From positions 68,976 to 132,975 of the forward strand of contig SDOX01000158.1 of assembly GCA_004565275.1 (NCBI GenBank): a stretch of DNA of 64,000 nt, written 5' to 3'. Origin of the DNA: Nannochloropsis salina CCMP1776 (lineage: Eukaryota; Sar; Eustigmatophyceae; Eustigmatales; Monodopsidaceae). The position numbers were made by a program, and so were the translations under genes. Shown one piece after another: positions 1 through 11,371 of the stretch. Position 1 is the first letter of the stretch. Every line of letters begins with the position of its first letter. The notes beneath the pieces were generated by a model, which saw nothing but the letters and a program-made list of their open reading frames with translations, had not been told where the DNA came from and made no database searches.

Positions 1-1734
1 TCCCTCTCTCTGCACCACTCGCATCGGAAGCATGTGCCTGTTGGAGAAGAGGAAGAGGGATCCGTCACTGCCTTGGACCTGGCGATGGCGGACATCCAGA
101 AGCCGACGCCCGTCTTGCTGGCGGAGGGCCCGGCCTTCGTCTTCGAATTCATCTCCCAGTGCGAGCTGCCCACGGACCGAGGTCTCTTCCACCTCCGCGC
201 CTACCGGTACACGCACAAGACGGGTCGCCGGCAAGTGGTGGAGCCCGTGGTCCTCTTCCAAGGAGAGCACCGGGGGGGGAAGCAGGTCTGGGTGCGTGTC
301 CATGACCAGTGCCTGACCTCGGAGGTGTTGGGGTCGCGCCGGTGCGATTGCAAGGAGCAGCTTGAAATGGCGCTGGACCGCATCGTTGGGAATGGGTCGG
401 AGGGCGGGCTGGTGATTTATTTGCCACAGGAGGGGCGCGGGATCGGCCTTGCCAACAAGGTGGCGGCTTACGCGCTGCAAGAGCAAGGTCTGGACACGGT
501 GGATGCGAACTTGTTCCTGGGTTTTGGAGATGACGAGCGCACCTACGACTACGTCTCCTTCATCCTGCAAGACCTGGGGATCGAGTCCATCCGCTTGGCC
601 ACCAACAACCCTTTCAAGACGAGGTCCCTCAGGGCTGCTGGGGTCCAGGTCGACGGCGTGGATGGTCTGCAGCCCTCCGCCAACCGGCACAATCTGCACT
701 ACCTCCGGACGAAAATCCTGAAAATGGAGCACGCCATGGAGCTGAGGTTTGGCGGGGGGGAAGGCCGGGAGGGCGGGAGGGAGGAAGGGGGTAGCCTGGA
801 TGGTACCGAGGCGGCCACGACGCCGGAGGTATTGACCGAATCGGATCGGAATTCCTTGAGTTCCGAGAAGGAGAGGATTTTGGACCAGGAGGGGTTGGAG
901 GAGGAGCTGGAGGAGGAGAGGGAGGAAGGAGGACGGAGAGGGAATGGGGAGGGATCGGTGGAGGACAAGGTTGGCGCGGGGGTGTCGGCGGGGACCCTGG
1001 CGAGGTCGGAGGGCCCACAGACCGGCGAAGCAGGAGAGAGAGCAGCGAAAGCAGCCGCGGCAGCCGCGGCAGCAGCAGCGGAGGCGGAAAAGAAGCTTCA
1101 AGCGCCGGAATATTGTTTTGGGAAAGCCACGGTGGAGGCGGCCATCAATGCGGTGGCGGCGGGGAAGATGGTAGTGGTGGTGGACGACGAGGACCGGGAG
1201 AACGAGGGGGATATCATTATGGCGGCCGACAAGGTGACCACGGAGGCGATGGCATTCATTGTCCGGCATTGCTCGGGCGTGGTCTGTGTCTCCTTGGAAG
1301 GGGAGGACTTGGACCGGCTGGCCTTGCCCCCCATGATCGCGGAAAACGAGGACCCCAAGCACACCGCCTTCACCGTCTCGGTCGACTACAAGCACAACAC
1401 GACCACGGGCATCTCCGCGCACGACCGGGCTGCCACCCTGCGCGCCTTGGCGGACCCAGCCTCGCGCGCCTCTGATTTCACCCGGCCAGGGCACATTTTC
1501 CCCTTGCGCTACTCCCCGGGGGGGGTCAGGAACCGCCGCGGACACACCGAGGCGGCCTTGGACCTCTCCAAGCTGGCAGGGAGGCGCCCTGTGGGGGTCC
1601 TCTGTGAGATTTGCAGCGAGGATGGGAGCATGGCCCGGCTTCCCGAGCTGAGGGAGTTCTGCGCCAGACACAATCTGGTCCTGACCAGCATTGCCGATCT
1701 GGTGGCTTACCGGGTGGAACACGAAGGGAGCTGA
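1..1734 (+). CDS. GTP cyclohydrolase II / DHBP synthase bifunctional riboflavin enzyme (5' partial)
   Basis: Catalyses the two entry reactions of riboflavin synthesis, from GTP and from ribulose 5-phosphate. The frame is open to the left window edge, so the N-terminus, probably with a plastid pre-sequence, is missing; the first in-frame ATG is at 85. Counting from base 34, residues about 35-235 are GTP cyclohydrolase II: zinc cysteines C93, C104 and C106 lie in CLTSEVLGSRRCDC, followed by LPQEGRGIGLANK and LATNNPFK. Residues about 236-358 are an acidic, Gly/Glu- and Ala-rich linker. Residues about 360-560 are DHBP synthase, with VVDDEDRENEGD, TTTGISAHDRA, FTRPGHIFPLR and RRGHTEAALDL. All motifs look intact. 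The odd point is order: bacterial RibBA and plant RIBA carry DHBP synthase first and cyclohydrolase second, and here they are swapped. The stop is the TGA at 1732-1734. Confidence 0.93.
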   Translation, partial: SLSLHHSHRKHVPVGEEEEGSVTALDLAMADIQKPTPVLLAEGPAFVFEFISQCELPTDRGLFHLRAYRYTHKTGRRQVVEPVVLFQGEHRGGKQVWVRVHDQCLTSEVLGSRRCDCKEQLEMALDRIVGNGSEGGLVIYLPQEGRGIGLANKVAAYALQEQGLDTVDANLFLGFGDDERTYDYVSFILQDLGIESIRLATNNPFKTRSLRAAGVQVDGVDGLQPSANRHNLHYLRTKILKMEHAMELRFGGGEGREGGREEGGSLDGTEAATTPEVLTESDRNSLSSEKERILDQEGLEEELEEEREEGGRRGNGEGSVEDKVGAGVSAGTLARSEGPQTGEAGERAAKAAAAAAAAAAEAEKKLQAPEYCFGKATVEAAINAVAAGKMVVVVDDEDRENEGDIIMAADKVTTEAMAFIVRHCSGVVCVSLEGEDLDRLALPPMIAENEDPKHTAFTVSVDYKHNTTTGISAHDRAATLRALADPASRASDFTRPGHIFPLRYSPGGVRNRRGHTEAALDLSKLAGRRPVGVLCEICSEDGSMARLPELREFCARHNLVLTSIADLVAYRVEHEGS

Positions 1735-3588
1735 CAGGGATACAGAGGGATCGACAGTAAATTTGTAGGGATAGATCAAATGTTACAGCAGCCGCGTTAG
1801 CACCATTGAGGTCCCTCCCGGGCCGGAAGGAAGAGGCCGTTCGAGAGGGAAGGCGGAGAGCTCACAGCGAGCCTGGACGATCCATTTATGTGTGGGAAAC
1901 TGGGGTGTGGAGGCGGCCAGAGCCCCAAATGGATCCACGCGAGAAATTTTCACGTCCATGGCGCAGCCAGGGGGGCGAAGGGGGCTTTTGGAAAGGCCGA
2001 GCAAGCACGGCGGAGGCGTCTGGCATGCTTGTTGCTTGCTGCGTGTGGGGGTTGAGTGTGGCGTGGGTGGGAAGGCAGGTGGGCCAGGCAAAGGCCAGGA
2101 GACAGGGGGTAAGATGAGGAAGCCTGGTGGCTCGGCGCGGTTGGGGGCCACGTGGTTATCGAGGCCCATGGGCGGATCGAACATCTGTGGAGTGAGTCCC
2201 AGCGGCAAGCAAACGCGAGGCAGTGAGTGAGCCTCCAGACGGGAAACAAGCAGCAGCAACAGCGGCACGACGATGTGACGAAAATTCATTGGAAAGAAAA
2301 AGAAAGAATTCAAATTTGATGGATCTTTCGCAGGAAAAGAGAGTTATCTCTGAACGTCGGACTGCCGTACTTTTCTTTCCCCTTTCAAAAGCTTTTCCCT
2401 TTCGTAAACAACCCTCCTTTACCATCCTCGTTTATCGATTAGAGGGCTTAAGACTGGCTTGTCCAGCGACCAAGTAGACGCGGGTGCCTCTAGTAGACGC
2501 GCGTGCCTCTTATACGAGTTCGCATGTCCAGCTGCGAGCGTTTGCAGAGGAAATACGCATTGCGTTGCACCTGTTCCAGGGCATGGGAGAGTATGCGTGA
2601 ACGGACTCGTGTCAAAGAACGTGGGCTCTACACACGCCCGTAAGCTGCTGGGAACTGGGGGAGAAGACTTTGGAAACCTTCTCTCTACCTCGACCAGAGG
2701 CCTGCTTTGCCACGCTCCCCACCAAAAGTTAAGGTGTTGAAGATTAAATAGTACAGCCAGCATCTCTTTAAGCCAAATTAAGCGTCGGGCTCCCCCCTTT
2801 CTCCTGGTAGACCTACCGAGCAAGCCTCCACGTCCTCGCTTTTCAGGCATTCGGTCAGGGAACCTCCCGTCTTCATACAGGGCTGCTGCTGCATGCAGGC
2901 CAACAGGGCATAGGCAGCTTCCTTACAAGACTTGGGCTTGAACGTAATAATCGTCATCCCGATTTACGTGATCATTCCCCAAAAAAGGAACAATTTGGGA
3001 GGATAAAGTAAGAAATTGCTGCGCGGTAAACTCTACAACCTGTAGGTCTCCCTATAGCCAAAGAAGAAAATTTAACTTTGACTCACCATGTCGGTAATGA
3101 TATGTATTCAACAATCCTCAACCAATAAAGCTGCCACCAGAGCGAATGATGCCTGCTTTCTTGTGCGCCGCGATATATCTGAAGCCGGAAGCCCTGCGTG
3201 TGGGAACCCCCTCCCGCCGCGTCGGGTTTCAGCCAAAATTTGTCACCGAAGGGTTCACCTCTAAAGCGCTGGTGAACGAAGCTGTTGTGATGCCTGTAAT
3301 GAGAACTGCGCTTGAAATAAGATTTGTTGACGGTGATTCTGGGGGCAGGCAGACAGGCGGGGGGGTACAGGGAGACTAGTGCCCGTCTGGCAGTGGAGGT
3401 GGCTGAAACCCTAGAAACGCCTCCTTTTTGCTACGGTCGCCCTCAGTGAAGGCGTGCGACTCAATGCACATATTGCCATGCAATGCATATCTCACCAACA
3501 ACTCAAACATTTCGGGGGCTTCGTCATGTGCTGCTTATAATTCAGCCTTAATCCTCACAGCAACCTCTCTGCATCTCTCAGACACGTC
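1735..3588. other. Intergenic stretch with one weak minus-strand ORF
   Basis: Between the riboflavin gene and the CMC1-like gene. Apart from the candidate ORF at 1783-2313 (listed separately) I see no recognisable coding exon, RNA gene or repeat. The sequence from about 2900 to 3150 is AT-richer than the flanks, as expected for non-coding or promoter DNA here. It should contain the promoter of the gene starting at 3589. Confidence 0.5.
1783..2313 (-). CDS. Candidate short secreted protein, unrecognised
   Basis: A 176-codon frame whose second Met (residue 9) is followed by a clear signal-peptide-like segment, MNFRHIVVPLLLLLVSRLEA. The rest is Pro-rich and matches no family I know. Support is limited to the length, the signal-like start and the convergent position 48 bases downstream of the riboflavin gene, which fits the strand alternation of the window. 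GC-rich DNA here produces many chance frames, so it may be spurious, or only its first exon may be real. Confidence 0.25.
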   Translation of the reverse strand: MNSFFFFPMNFRHIVVPLLLLLVSRLEAHSLPRVCLPLGLTPQMFDPPMGLDNHVAPNRAEPPGFLILPPVSWPLPGPPAFPPTPHSTPTRSKQQACQTPPPCLLGLSKSPLRPPGCAMDVKISRVDPFGALAASTPQFPTHKWIVQARCELSAFPLERPLPSGPGGTSMVLTRLL

Positions 3589-4271
3589 ATGAGCGCGGGC
3601 ACTCCTCCTACCATTGTCCCGGACCCTGATTACAGAGATGGCTCAAGGGAGGGACGATTGCGTTTCAGCAAGCGTGCGGAACAGGTAAGACGCTCGAAGC
3701 CAGACCTGCATGCGTGGCAACCATGCATTTGCTTCATCGCGATGCCCTCAAGGTGCCCCCCCTCGCCCCCTTTTTTCTCCTCTGTCAGCATCTCCGGGAC
3801 GAACTAGCCCTGCACGCACGCAAACAATGCCAGAAGCCGATGGCAGCATTTGCAGCGTGTGCCAAAGAGAATGGAATGTTCGTGATTTTCAAGTGCCGCG
3901 CTCTTAATAACGCCAGTAGGTGCTTGGAGGGGGGCATGGAGGCTAGGCAAATCCTTGTAATCGGGCTAGGTTCCTGCACTCACACAATTCTCGTCGTTCA
4001 CGTCGGAAAGTGCCTGGCAAAGTTATGTCGTTACCGCCTCTGTTTTGTATATTGCAATCTTTATTCTCTTAGCAAAGTCGTGGCCGAGACCCTTGTCCGC
4101 TCTGCCCTCTGACGGGGCCCCCCTCTGCAACCACATACCGGCTTCCTCCTCACCTTCCTTGCTCTCCCCCCACTTTTCTCAGTGAACGCGTGTTTGAGTC
4201 AGTATACGTCGGAGAGCAAGTTTGAGGAGTGGAAGCAGACGCGAGGGCTCAGTCTCGCCGAAGAAGCTTAA
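3589..4271 (+). CDS. CMC1-like CX9C protein (three exons)
   Basis: Small twin-CX9C protein of the CMC1 family, which in yeast and animals sits in the mitochondrial intermembrane space and helps cytochrome c oxidase assembly. Exons 3589-3684, 3789-3915 and 4183-4271 join in phase to about 103 residues. The core reads LRDELALHARKQ, then CQKPMAAFAAC (a CX9C), then FKCRALNNAMNACL (the second CX9C). The second join splits the Met codon between the pairs, and only the spliced form restores the exact nine-residue spacing, which strongly supports the intron. The stop is the TAA at 4269-4271. The gene converges on eS7, whose stop is 225 bases away. The family is clear; the exact paralogue is less so. 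Confidence 0.85.
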
Positions 4272-4496
4272 AAAAACCACCTCAATCCGAAAACCAAAAA
4301 TAAAGGCGCGCCGAGGCCGGTCCCCGACTCCCCCCCCCAGCTCTTGCCCTCTTTCTTTTCACTCGCGAGTTTTTTCTTTTGCAGTATTCTTACGGCCTGC
4401 CTCTACTGGCAGCGCTGAGCCCCCACTCCCTCTCGCCCAGACCCTCGCGAGCCAAAAGCGTGACTCCCCTTTCCGCCCGCCCCCCCCCAACACCCC

Positions 4497-5868
4497 TCAG
4501 GCCTCTGTCTGCTTGACGAAGAAGGTGAATTCCACCTCCTTGTTGGTGAGCTTCTTGTACACCTCCTTGAAGGTGTCGAGCTTGTAATCCACGTTCATCT
4601 GTCCGGAGGCGGGGGAGCGGTCGTGAGGGGGGAACAAGAGTATCGCGGCAACGAAGGGCAAAGGAGGGCCTTGGACATTACGGATAGGTAGGGGAACACC
4701 CTGGCACTGCTTTCAGTCCGACCCCTCTCTTCCATTGCGCCCTACCTGATCCTTGTTGTCCAGAAAGACCTTGAGGGTCTTCGTGCCGTCCACCTTGCAG
4801 CGCGTCCGCTTCCCCACGATCTCGGTGGGGTAGACCAGGTCCTCCAGGATCGCGTCTTGTACCGCCGTCAGCGTACGCGACCGGGGTCGGGGTCCCTTGG
4901 TCTTGGTGGAACGTCCGTAAGACTTGCCCAGGATGGTGCGTTGCGCGATCACCACCACGTGCGAGCCGCTGGAGGGAGGGAGGGAGGGAGGGGGTGATGG
5001 GAGTATGGACGGTATGAGTAAAAACTGGGGTCGTGCCGGAGACTAAAGGGGCCCGTGACGGAGGGCCCCCATGACTCCTCCGCGGGGTCCGCTGTATCCT
5101 GTCCGGCTCACACCCTGTACCGCCCTCCCTTTCCTCCCTTACCTAAACTTTTTCTCCAGCTCTCGGACGAGACGCTGTTGGATCTTGTGGTAGGCCTTCA
5201 AGAGCCTGTATGGGACGAAGACGACGATCGCTTGGGTCTTCCCGACGTCCACCTCCTTGGCCGCGGTGATGTACAGGTCCTTCAGGTCGGCCTTCCACTC
5301 GGGGTTGTTGTTCTGCCGGAGGGGAATGAGACGTCAGACTGGAGGCGAAGAGATGGAAGCGTTCCTCCTTTCCTTTTCTTTGGCATCTAGAGGGCCTGGT
5401 AGACCAAACCCTTCTCCAGTGTGACGGTACCTTGACTGACCCTATATACATGGCAGCCACATTCCAGTCTCTTGATGCCCTCCAAACATCCCCCCAGCCC
5501 CTGTCCACTTAATTCTTCTAGCTCTCTAATTGAACGCTATCACCCCACGTCCCCACGGGTTCCTTTGGCACAGGCAATTTCAACCCTAGCCTCAATTCCC
5601 CCTCTTCTTTTTTACATCGTCGACAGTCAAAGAAATGATTTTTTTTTCACACAACAGACCACCAGGCCGTCTGCAGCCTACGTAAAAATGGCTCAGGACA
5701 TCTGCTTCCTTGCTAGGCTACAATTTTCACCAACCCCGTCCTCGTTCTCTTTCGTTCTTCTCCTTCTCCCCCCCCCCCTACCTCCAGGTTCATAAGCTCG
5801 GAAGCCACCTTTGTGTCCCACTCATCCGGCTCTTGTCCCCGAGGCTTGACGATTTTCTTAGTTGCCAT
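4497..5868 (-). CDS. RPS7: 40S ribosomal protein eS7 (four exons)
   Basis: Cytosolic small-subunit protein. Exons from the start: 5868-5782, 5312-5143, 4968-4746 and 4598-4497, all joining in phase with GT-AG borders to 193 residues, the usual eS7 length. Conserved blocks in order: [97 protein letters not shown] and [13 protein letters not shown]. The first intron is 469 bases, the longest found in this window, and follows 29 codons. Long first introns in ribosomal protein genes often carry regulatory signals, but none is identified here. Confidence 0.97.
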
Positions 5869-8710
5869 GACTATACAATTTGAAGATAGAGGGAGGTTGC
5901 GAGCATTAAAAGATGGATGAGGGCACACCGATACGCCTCCCATCGAGCAAAATTGCCTCCCTCGATGGCCTTAGGAAGGTCGATATGCAGCTTTTCTATG
6001 CAGTCCGCGATTCTATTTCTCTCCGTGAAAGAGATTTATCGGGAAGCATCGACAAACCTGCTTATCATGACAGCTTCGCACCGTACACGTGAGAGTGCTT
6101 GGGATAAAAGTCAGAGCTCGAGGGCAGCAGCCACATAGGCTGGCGATGCTTGTGGTCTCCAGGCCGCCTCCCTCTCACTGCCCTACATCCTCCGATACAC
6201 AACCCCTGCCACCAAAATGACTACGGCGCAAGACACCGTGCAGATGCCCAGAGATCACACGTCATTAAAGACGACAAGTGAGCCCCCGTCACCCAGCCAG
6301 GGCGGGCCCCGGAAAGAAAGTCGCTGGCCACCACTCCTCCGCTCTTCGCTTGTGAGGCGCCTGACACGCACACTGTGGCGGCGCTCTTACCTCCCCATGT
6401 CCTCAAGGACATGTTACCAGAGATCTTGACGGGATCATGATGGAAAATACATTAATGGTGCGAGTTTCTGGCAGGCGAAAGATAATGCGCAATAGGTCGG
6501 GATGACCTTTGAGGGAGCATGGAGAGAAAAACACGTTGTGCCGTGGGAACGAGAGATGAAAAGAAGGCAAGAAAAGAGCAATTTTGTGTGACGCAAAGAA
6601 AAATGTTGGTCGTGTATGCAAATGTTCTGTATCTCAGTAAGGTAAAGATTTATTCGAGGAGACTTTCGTGCGATCATATGGTGCAGAAAAATGTGTCTGT
6701 TGTTTCCCCTGGTACGTCTCCGGCACCGTGACAGGGGTTTCAATTTCCACAAAGTACACGATCGATGACTCCTCATCTCATGGAACTTGAAGCGAAATAC
6801 AGATGATTAAGTATTCTGCTGACGTGAAATGTCATCTGCTGAAAAAAAAATGATTCAAAAGAAGAAATATCGGAGGCAGTCGTGCATATTGAGACACCCG
6901 CCTTGAAGAGATAGAGCGAAAGAAACATTTCGTCGATTTTTTAAAAAAACAATTATACAGAGTTCGGAAGAGCAATTGACCAGATTGTGGCATGTTATAC
7001 GCTGTCTAACTCCATCCTGACACCATAGCTGCGCCAATACCTCCAAGGACTGCTTGGCAAAGCTGTGGACAGTCGAAGAACCCGCGCTGCCTGTGCCACG
7101 TAAGACGAAGATGACAAGTTACGTCGCTAACACTTTGAGGCACAGACATGATTACATATGTAAATCCACGTTATTCAATCTACGTAACGCGTCTCCTCGA
7201 AAAAAATCAGGGAACTTTGAAGGCTAGCTGTATGATCTCGCACTGAGAGAGACCTGTGCCACAGCACAATTCTCTCACATCTTGAGTCAGCTATATGACT
7301 GTCATCACTTTTCTCTACGCACGCAGTAGGCTGAGGAAACCGTGATATCACAAAGGAAAAGCGCAGCCTCTAACAAAAGGTCTTGTGACCTATCTCATGG
7401 ACCCGCCTTACCTAGAAAGGATGCTGACATCACCGGCGCGTGTCGCCCGCGCTCGAGGACCCTGTAACGATGCGCATGGGGAGTAAAACCTCTCAGTATC
7501 GAACGGATCCATCTTCTGTGTCATTCACGAGGACAAGAAGGTGTGTGGGAGGGGCTCAGACAACAAAGTTCTTCTCATCTACGAGGCAACCCAGGCGGAG
7601 CCCGAGCAGACGCAGAAATAGACCAGGTAAAACGGCGGTATGTTGATAAAATGCATCTTGGCCATCCTCAAGTACTAAGAAACTGGTTTGTACCGTTCAT
7701 GTACTCCCCAATCGACGTCAACCTCGTGCACTCACCTCTCATCATGCGGTTCCAATTGCTGACAGTCTGAAGGAAGGACGCGCGCGCGCGATCCATCGAT
7801 CACATGTCTTTTTTTCACCATGCAACCCCTTCGCCCCCGCGTACAAATGACTTCATGCCCATGCAATCGCCACACGTGCGCCGAGTGGCACTTGATTTCG
7901 TGCCCTCCTTCCCACCCGTCGATCATTGGCAAGCAAAAAGGATCTGCAAGCATGAGAGAAAGAGGGCTCAAGGCGTGCGGCCTCGATTTGGCTCCAAACT
8001 GGATAATTGCTACATGTCCTCTATTTCCAGGCTTTCAGAAAGGAATCCTTACCGCCATCAGGCTTCGTCCATTCATGCTTGCCATACGTGACATCCCATG
8101 CAGCGTCATGCGAAGCGACCGCGTGAATGGGGGAGGTCATGGAATACAGATGCCGGAGTTCTCCTGATGAGATCCTTGCTGGAGCGAATAAAACAATGTT
8201 ATGTACCTCAAGCAAGCATGTTCACCCGGAATTTCGATGCGCATGCATCAGATAACGACATCAAAGTCCTCTTGTGCACTTTTGATCAAGCAAAACAGCA
8301 GCACTTCCGAAGCGAATGTCTTTTTTTTCAAAGTCACTACATACACGTCATATAGCAGCGCGCTTCAATCACGCTTGCCTTCGCGCTTCTGTGATGAAAG
8401 TCTTCGTTTATATGTGCTTGAGGCATGGAATGGACATCTTGACAGTCATAGTCTTGACTCCAGATGTAACTTCTGGCTTCGCGTTGTGACAGAACTTCTG
8501 TCATGCAATACGCAATGGCACCACCAGGATCGTCTCATACGCCTCCTCACTCCTCATTCGATTGTTTTCCCCTTAAATCCGAGTACAGATACGACAAAAG
8601 GCTCCCAAGATCTATCTCTGCCGGAGAGTAAGCTCTTTTCGCGGCCCTTGGCGCCTGTCTGACCCACAGAGGGGCGTTCTCCACTCTACCTCCTTCAGAG
8701 GCCGTCCAGG
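5869..8710. other. 2.8 kb gene-poor stretch between divergent genes
   Basis: Lies between the divergent eS7 and acyl-CoA/ACP synthetase genes. Codon composition is non-coding for most of its length, with AT-rich tracts near 6580-6660 and 6840-6960. Two short stretches look more like coding sequence. One starts at the ATG at 6217 (about 20 codons, followed by a good GTGAGC donor) with a coding-like block ending at the TGA near 6447; I could not join them in phase. The other is the candidate exon at 7497-7621. Small multi-exon genes may therefore be hidden here. No tRNA or repeat was recognised. Confidence 0.45.
7497..7621 (+). CDS. Candidate terminal coding exon of an unidentified small gene
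   Basis: A 41-codon block follows a CTCTCAG acceptor and ends with TAG at 7619-7621. Its codons strongly favour C or G at third positions, like the proven genes nearby, and it includes NGSIFCVIHEDKKVCGRGSD and NKVLLIYEATQAEPEQ. I do not recognise the family. A possible upstream start is the ATG at 7397, but the intron this implies would be only about 33 bases, so the first exon is probably elsewhere. The acceptor and codon use are seen directly; that this is a gene is inference. Confidence 0.25.
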
Positions 8711-11371
8711 ATGCGCGGTCGAACCACCCCCCCACGCCCGGCGCCTCCACTGCTTTCCCCCCTCCTCCTCTGCACATTTTTCTTCACACTCGTAGCCTCT
8801 TTCTCCATCCCTCCGCATCGAATCGCCACACGCCCTTCCTTCGCCCCTCTGCCCGCTCCCCTTCCCAAAAGCCCTCTGTGGGGCCCGAGCCCCTCTCTTC
8901 CCCCTTCCCTCCCCTCCCCCTCTCCCCCCCCTTCGGCCTGCCCATCCACCCTCTTCGCAAACAGTCCCACCACAACCAATTACCCGTCCGAAGCCAAGTT
9001 CGGTGACCTTCCCTACGCGCCTGGCCAGGTCAAGACGGGCACTTACCTGCGAGGGATGGACCGTTACAAGTGGCGCACGTTACCGGACGTGTTCGAAACG
9101 GTCGCGTCCCTGGCCCCCGAGGCGGTGGCGGTAGAGGATATGGTACACACTCCGACGGCGAAAATGACTTATGGAGAACTGAACCGGCAGATCGGAGCCT
9201 TGGCCGCCTTCTTCCAGCACGAAGGCCTCAAGCCCGGGCAGTGCGTGAGTGTCTTCGCCGAGAACAGCCACCGATGGCTGATCGCCGACCAGGCCATCCT
9301 AAAGGCGGGGGCCTGCAATGCGGTCCGAGGCGTCAAGGCCCCGGTGGACGAGCTCCAGTATATCTACCAGAACAGTGAGAGCGTTGCCAGCGTGGTGGAG
9401 AGCGTGGAGCAAATCGAAGGTGAGGGAGGGCGGGAGGGCGGGAAGGAAGAGGAGCGGGAAAATGGAGGTCATCGGTGTTGCGAAAAAGCGTGTTCGTCTC
9501 TTTCGCGTACTTGAGCTTCTCACCCTACAGGGACGTCTACCCTCCTTTCCTTCCCTCCCACTCAGCCCTTATGCGAACCAACGGCGGCCTCACGGGCCGG
9601 TACGGTCCCCCCCGCTTCATCCTCGTCCTCTTTCCCGGCGAAAGATCGGGCCAAGAGATNNNNNNNNNNNNNNNNNNNNNNNNNNNNNNNNNNNNNNNNN
9701 NNNNNNNNNNNNNNNNNNNNNNNNNNNNNNNNNNNNNNNNNNNNNNNNNNNNNNNNNNNCCCTCCCTCCCCTACCTTCCTCCCTCTCTCCCCTCCCCCCT
9801 CCCTCCTCCCTCTTGCAGAGCTGGCCAACCTGCCCCCTCCCACACAGGTGCTCACCTTCGACGAGGCCCTCTCCGCCTCCCTGGCCCGGCCCCTGACCTT
9901 CCGGCCCGTCCCCAAGGACGTGCGCTCTGTGGCCACCCTAGTCTACACGTCGGGGACCACCAACAAGCCCAAGGGCGTCGTCCTCCGGCACTCGAACCTG
10001 CTGCACCAGGTCAATTACAACTCCTTCACGGATTCCCCTTCCAAAGAGCCCGCCTACAACCCCGTCCTGGGTGATGTACTCGTCTCGGTCCTTCCCTGCT
10101 GGCACATCTTCGAGCGCACCGCCGAGTACTGGATGTTCAGCAAGGGGATCCACGTCGTCTACTCAAACGTCAAGAACTTCAAGGCCGACCTGGCCAAGCA
10201 CCGACCCCAATTCATCGTCGCAGTGCCCCGGCTCTTGGAAACGATTTACCGGGGCGTCTTGCAAAAGTTCGCGGCGGAAAAAGGCGCGAAAAAGAAGATC
10301 ATCGATTTTTTCACCCGCACGGGGTCGGCCTGGGTCAAGGCCTGGCGCGTGGCCCGCGGTCTGGTCCTGCGCTCGAGGGCGCCCAACCCGATCGAACGCC
10401 TCCTCGCGCTCGTCCTCGCTCTCGTCCTTAGCCCCCTGGCCGCCGTGGGGGACAAGCTCGTCTGGAGTAAAGTGCGGGCAGGTCTGGGTGGGAGGATCAA
10501 GGTCTTGGTGGCCGGCGGGAGCTCCATGCCCCTGGTCCTGGAGGACTTCTTCGAGCTCCTGCGGACGCCCGTGATCGTGGGCTACGGGATGACGGAGACA
10601 TCGCCGGTGATCACGAATCGCGTGGCGGAAAAGAATTTGGCGGGCTCGGTGGGGCGGACGGCGCGAGACACGGTGGTGAAGATTGTGGACCCGGAGTCGG
10701 GGGCCCGGTTGCCTGAGGGGCAGCCGGGTTTGGTCTTGATGCGGGGTCCGCAGATGATGGCTGGCTACAAGAGCAATGCGGAGGCGAGCAAGGCTGTCTT
10801 GGACCAGGAGGGCTTCCTGGACACGGGGGACCTGGGCAGGATCCACCCGCTGACGAAGCAGTTGATCATCACGGGCCGGGCCAAGGACACGATCGTCCTC
10901 AGCAACGGCGAGAACGTGGAGCCGCAGCCCATCGAGGACGTGGTTTGCGCGAACTCAGCCCTGGTAGACCAGGTTGTGTGCGTCGGGCAGGACGAGAAGG
11001 CGCTGGGGATGCTGGTGGTGCCCAACGTGAGGGCCTTGGCGCGGGCGGGACTGGTGGACAGGAGCCTGGCGGAGCGGGTGGCCGAGATATTGGGAGGGCA
11101 GGTCCTGACGAACGGGATCGCGGGGAGTCGAGCTGAGCTGGAAGAGGTGGAAGCCAGCCTGAGGGAGAAGAAGGAGGTGAAGAAGGCGTTGCTGGCGGAT
11201 ATTGCGCGGGCGATGGGAAAGTCGTTCAGGGAGACGGAGCGGGTAGGGGTGGTGGAGGTGGTGCTGGAACCCTTCAACATGGCGAATGGTTTCTTGACAC
11301 AGACCTTGAAAGTGAAGAGGAACGTGGTGAGCGGACGCTACGCCCAGGAGATCGAGCAGATGTACCGATGA
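8711..11371 (+). CDS. Plastid-type long-chain acyl-CoA / acyl-ACP synthetase (three exons, N gap inside)
   Basis: AMP-forming fatty acid activation enzyme. Exon 1 is 8711-9419, exon 2 starts at 9566 (phase 1 join) and runs into the N gap, and the last exon starts at 9819 after TCTTGCAG. The N-terminus has a hydrophobic signal segment (residues about 12-32, ending VASFS) and a Pro/Ser-rich transit-like stretch, which fits import into a secondary plastid. The catalytic part has the AMP-binding loop YTSGTTNKPKGV, PCWHIFERTAEYW, GYGMTETSPVI, the Asp motif FLDTGDLGRI and the Lys-containing end NGFLTQTLKVKRN. It resembles plant AAE15/16 and cyanobacterial acyl-ACP synthetase more than cytosolic LACS, so recycling of free fatty acids in the plastid is the likely role. 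Part of exon 2 is unread. Confidence 0.9.
9660..9759. other. Assembly gap (100 N)
   Basis: A run of exactly 100 N inside the acyl synthetase gene, a size typical of a scaffold placeholder of unknown true length. It removes the end of exon 2 and the start of the following intron. The flank on the right is C/T-rich low-complexity sequence. Confidence 0.98.

Noticed and set aside
2419-2850. 143-codon minus-strand frame
   Set aside because: Composition is uneven, there is no motif and no plausible exon partners.
4978-4990. Short GGGA tandem repeat
   Set aside because: It is a minor purine tract inside an eS7 intron, the normal pyrimidine tract of the minus-strand acceptor.
8201-8662. 153-codon plus-strand frame just upstream of the acyl synthetase
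   Set aside because: Codon use is unlike the nearby genes and no family is recognisable; more likely promoter and 5' UTR sequence.
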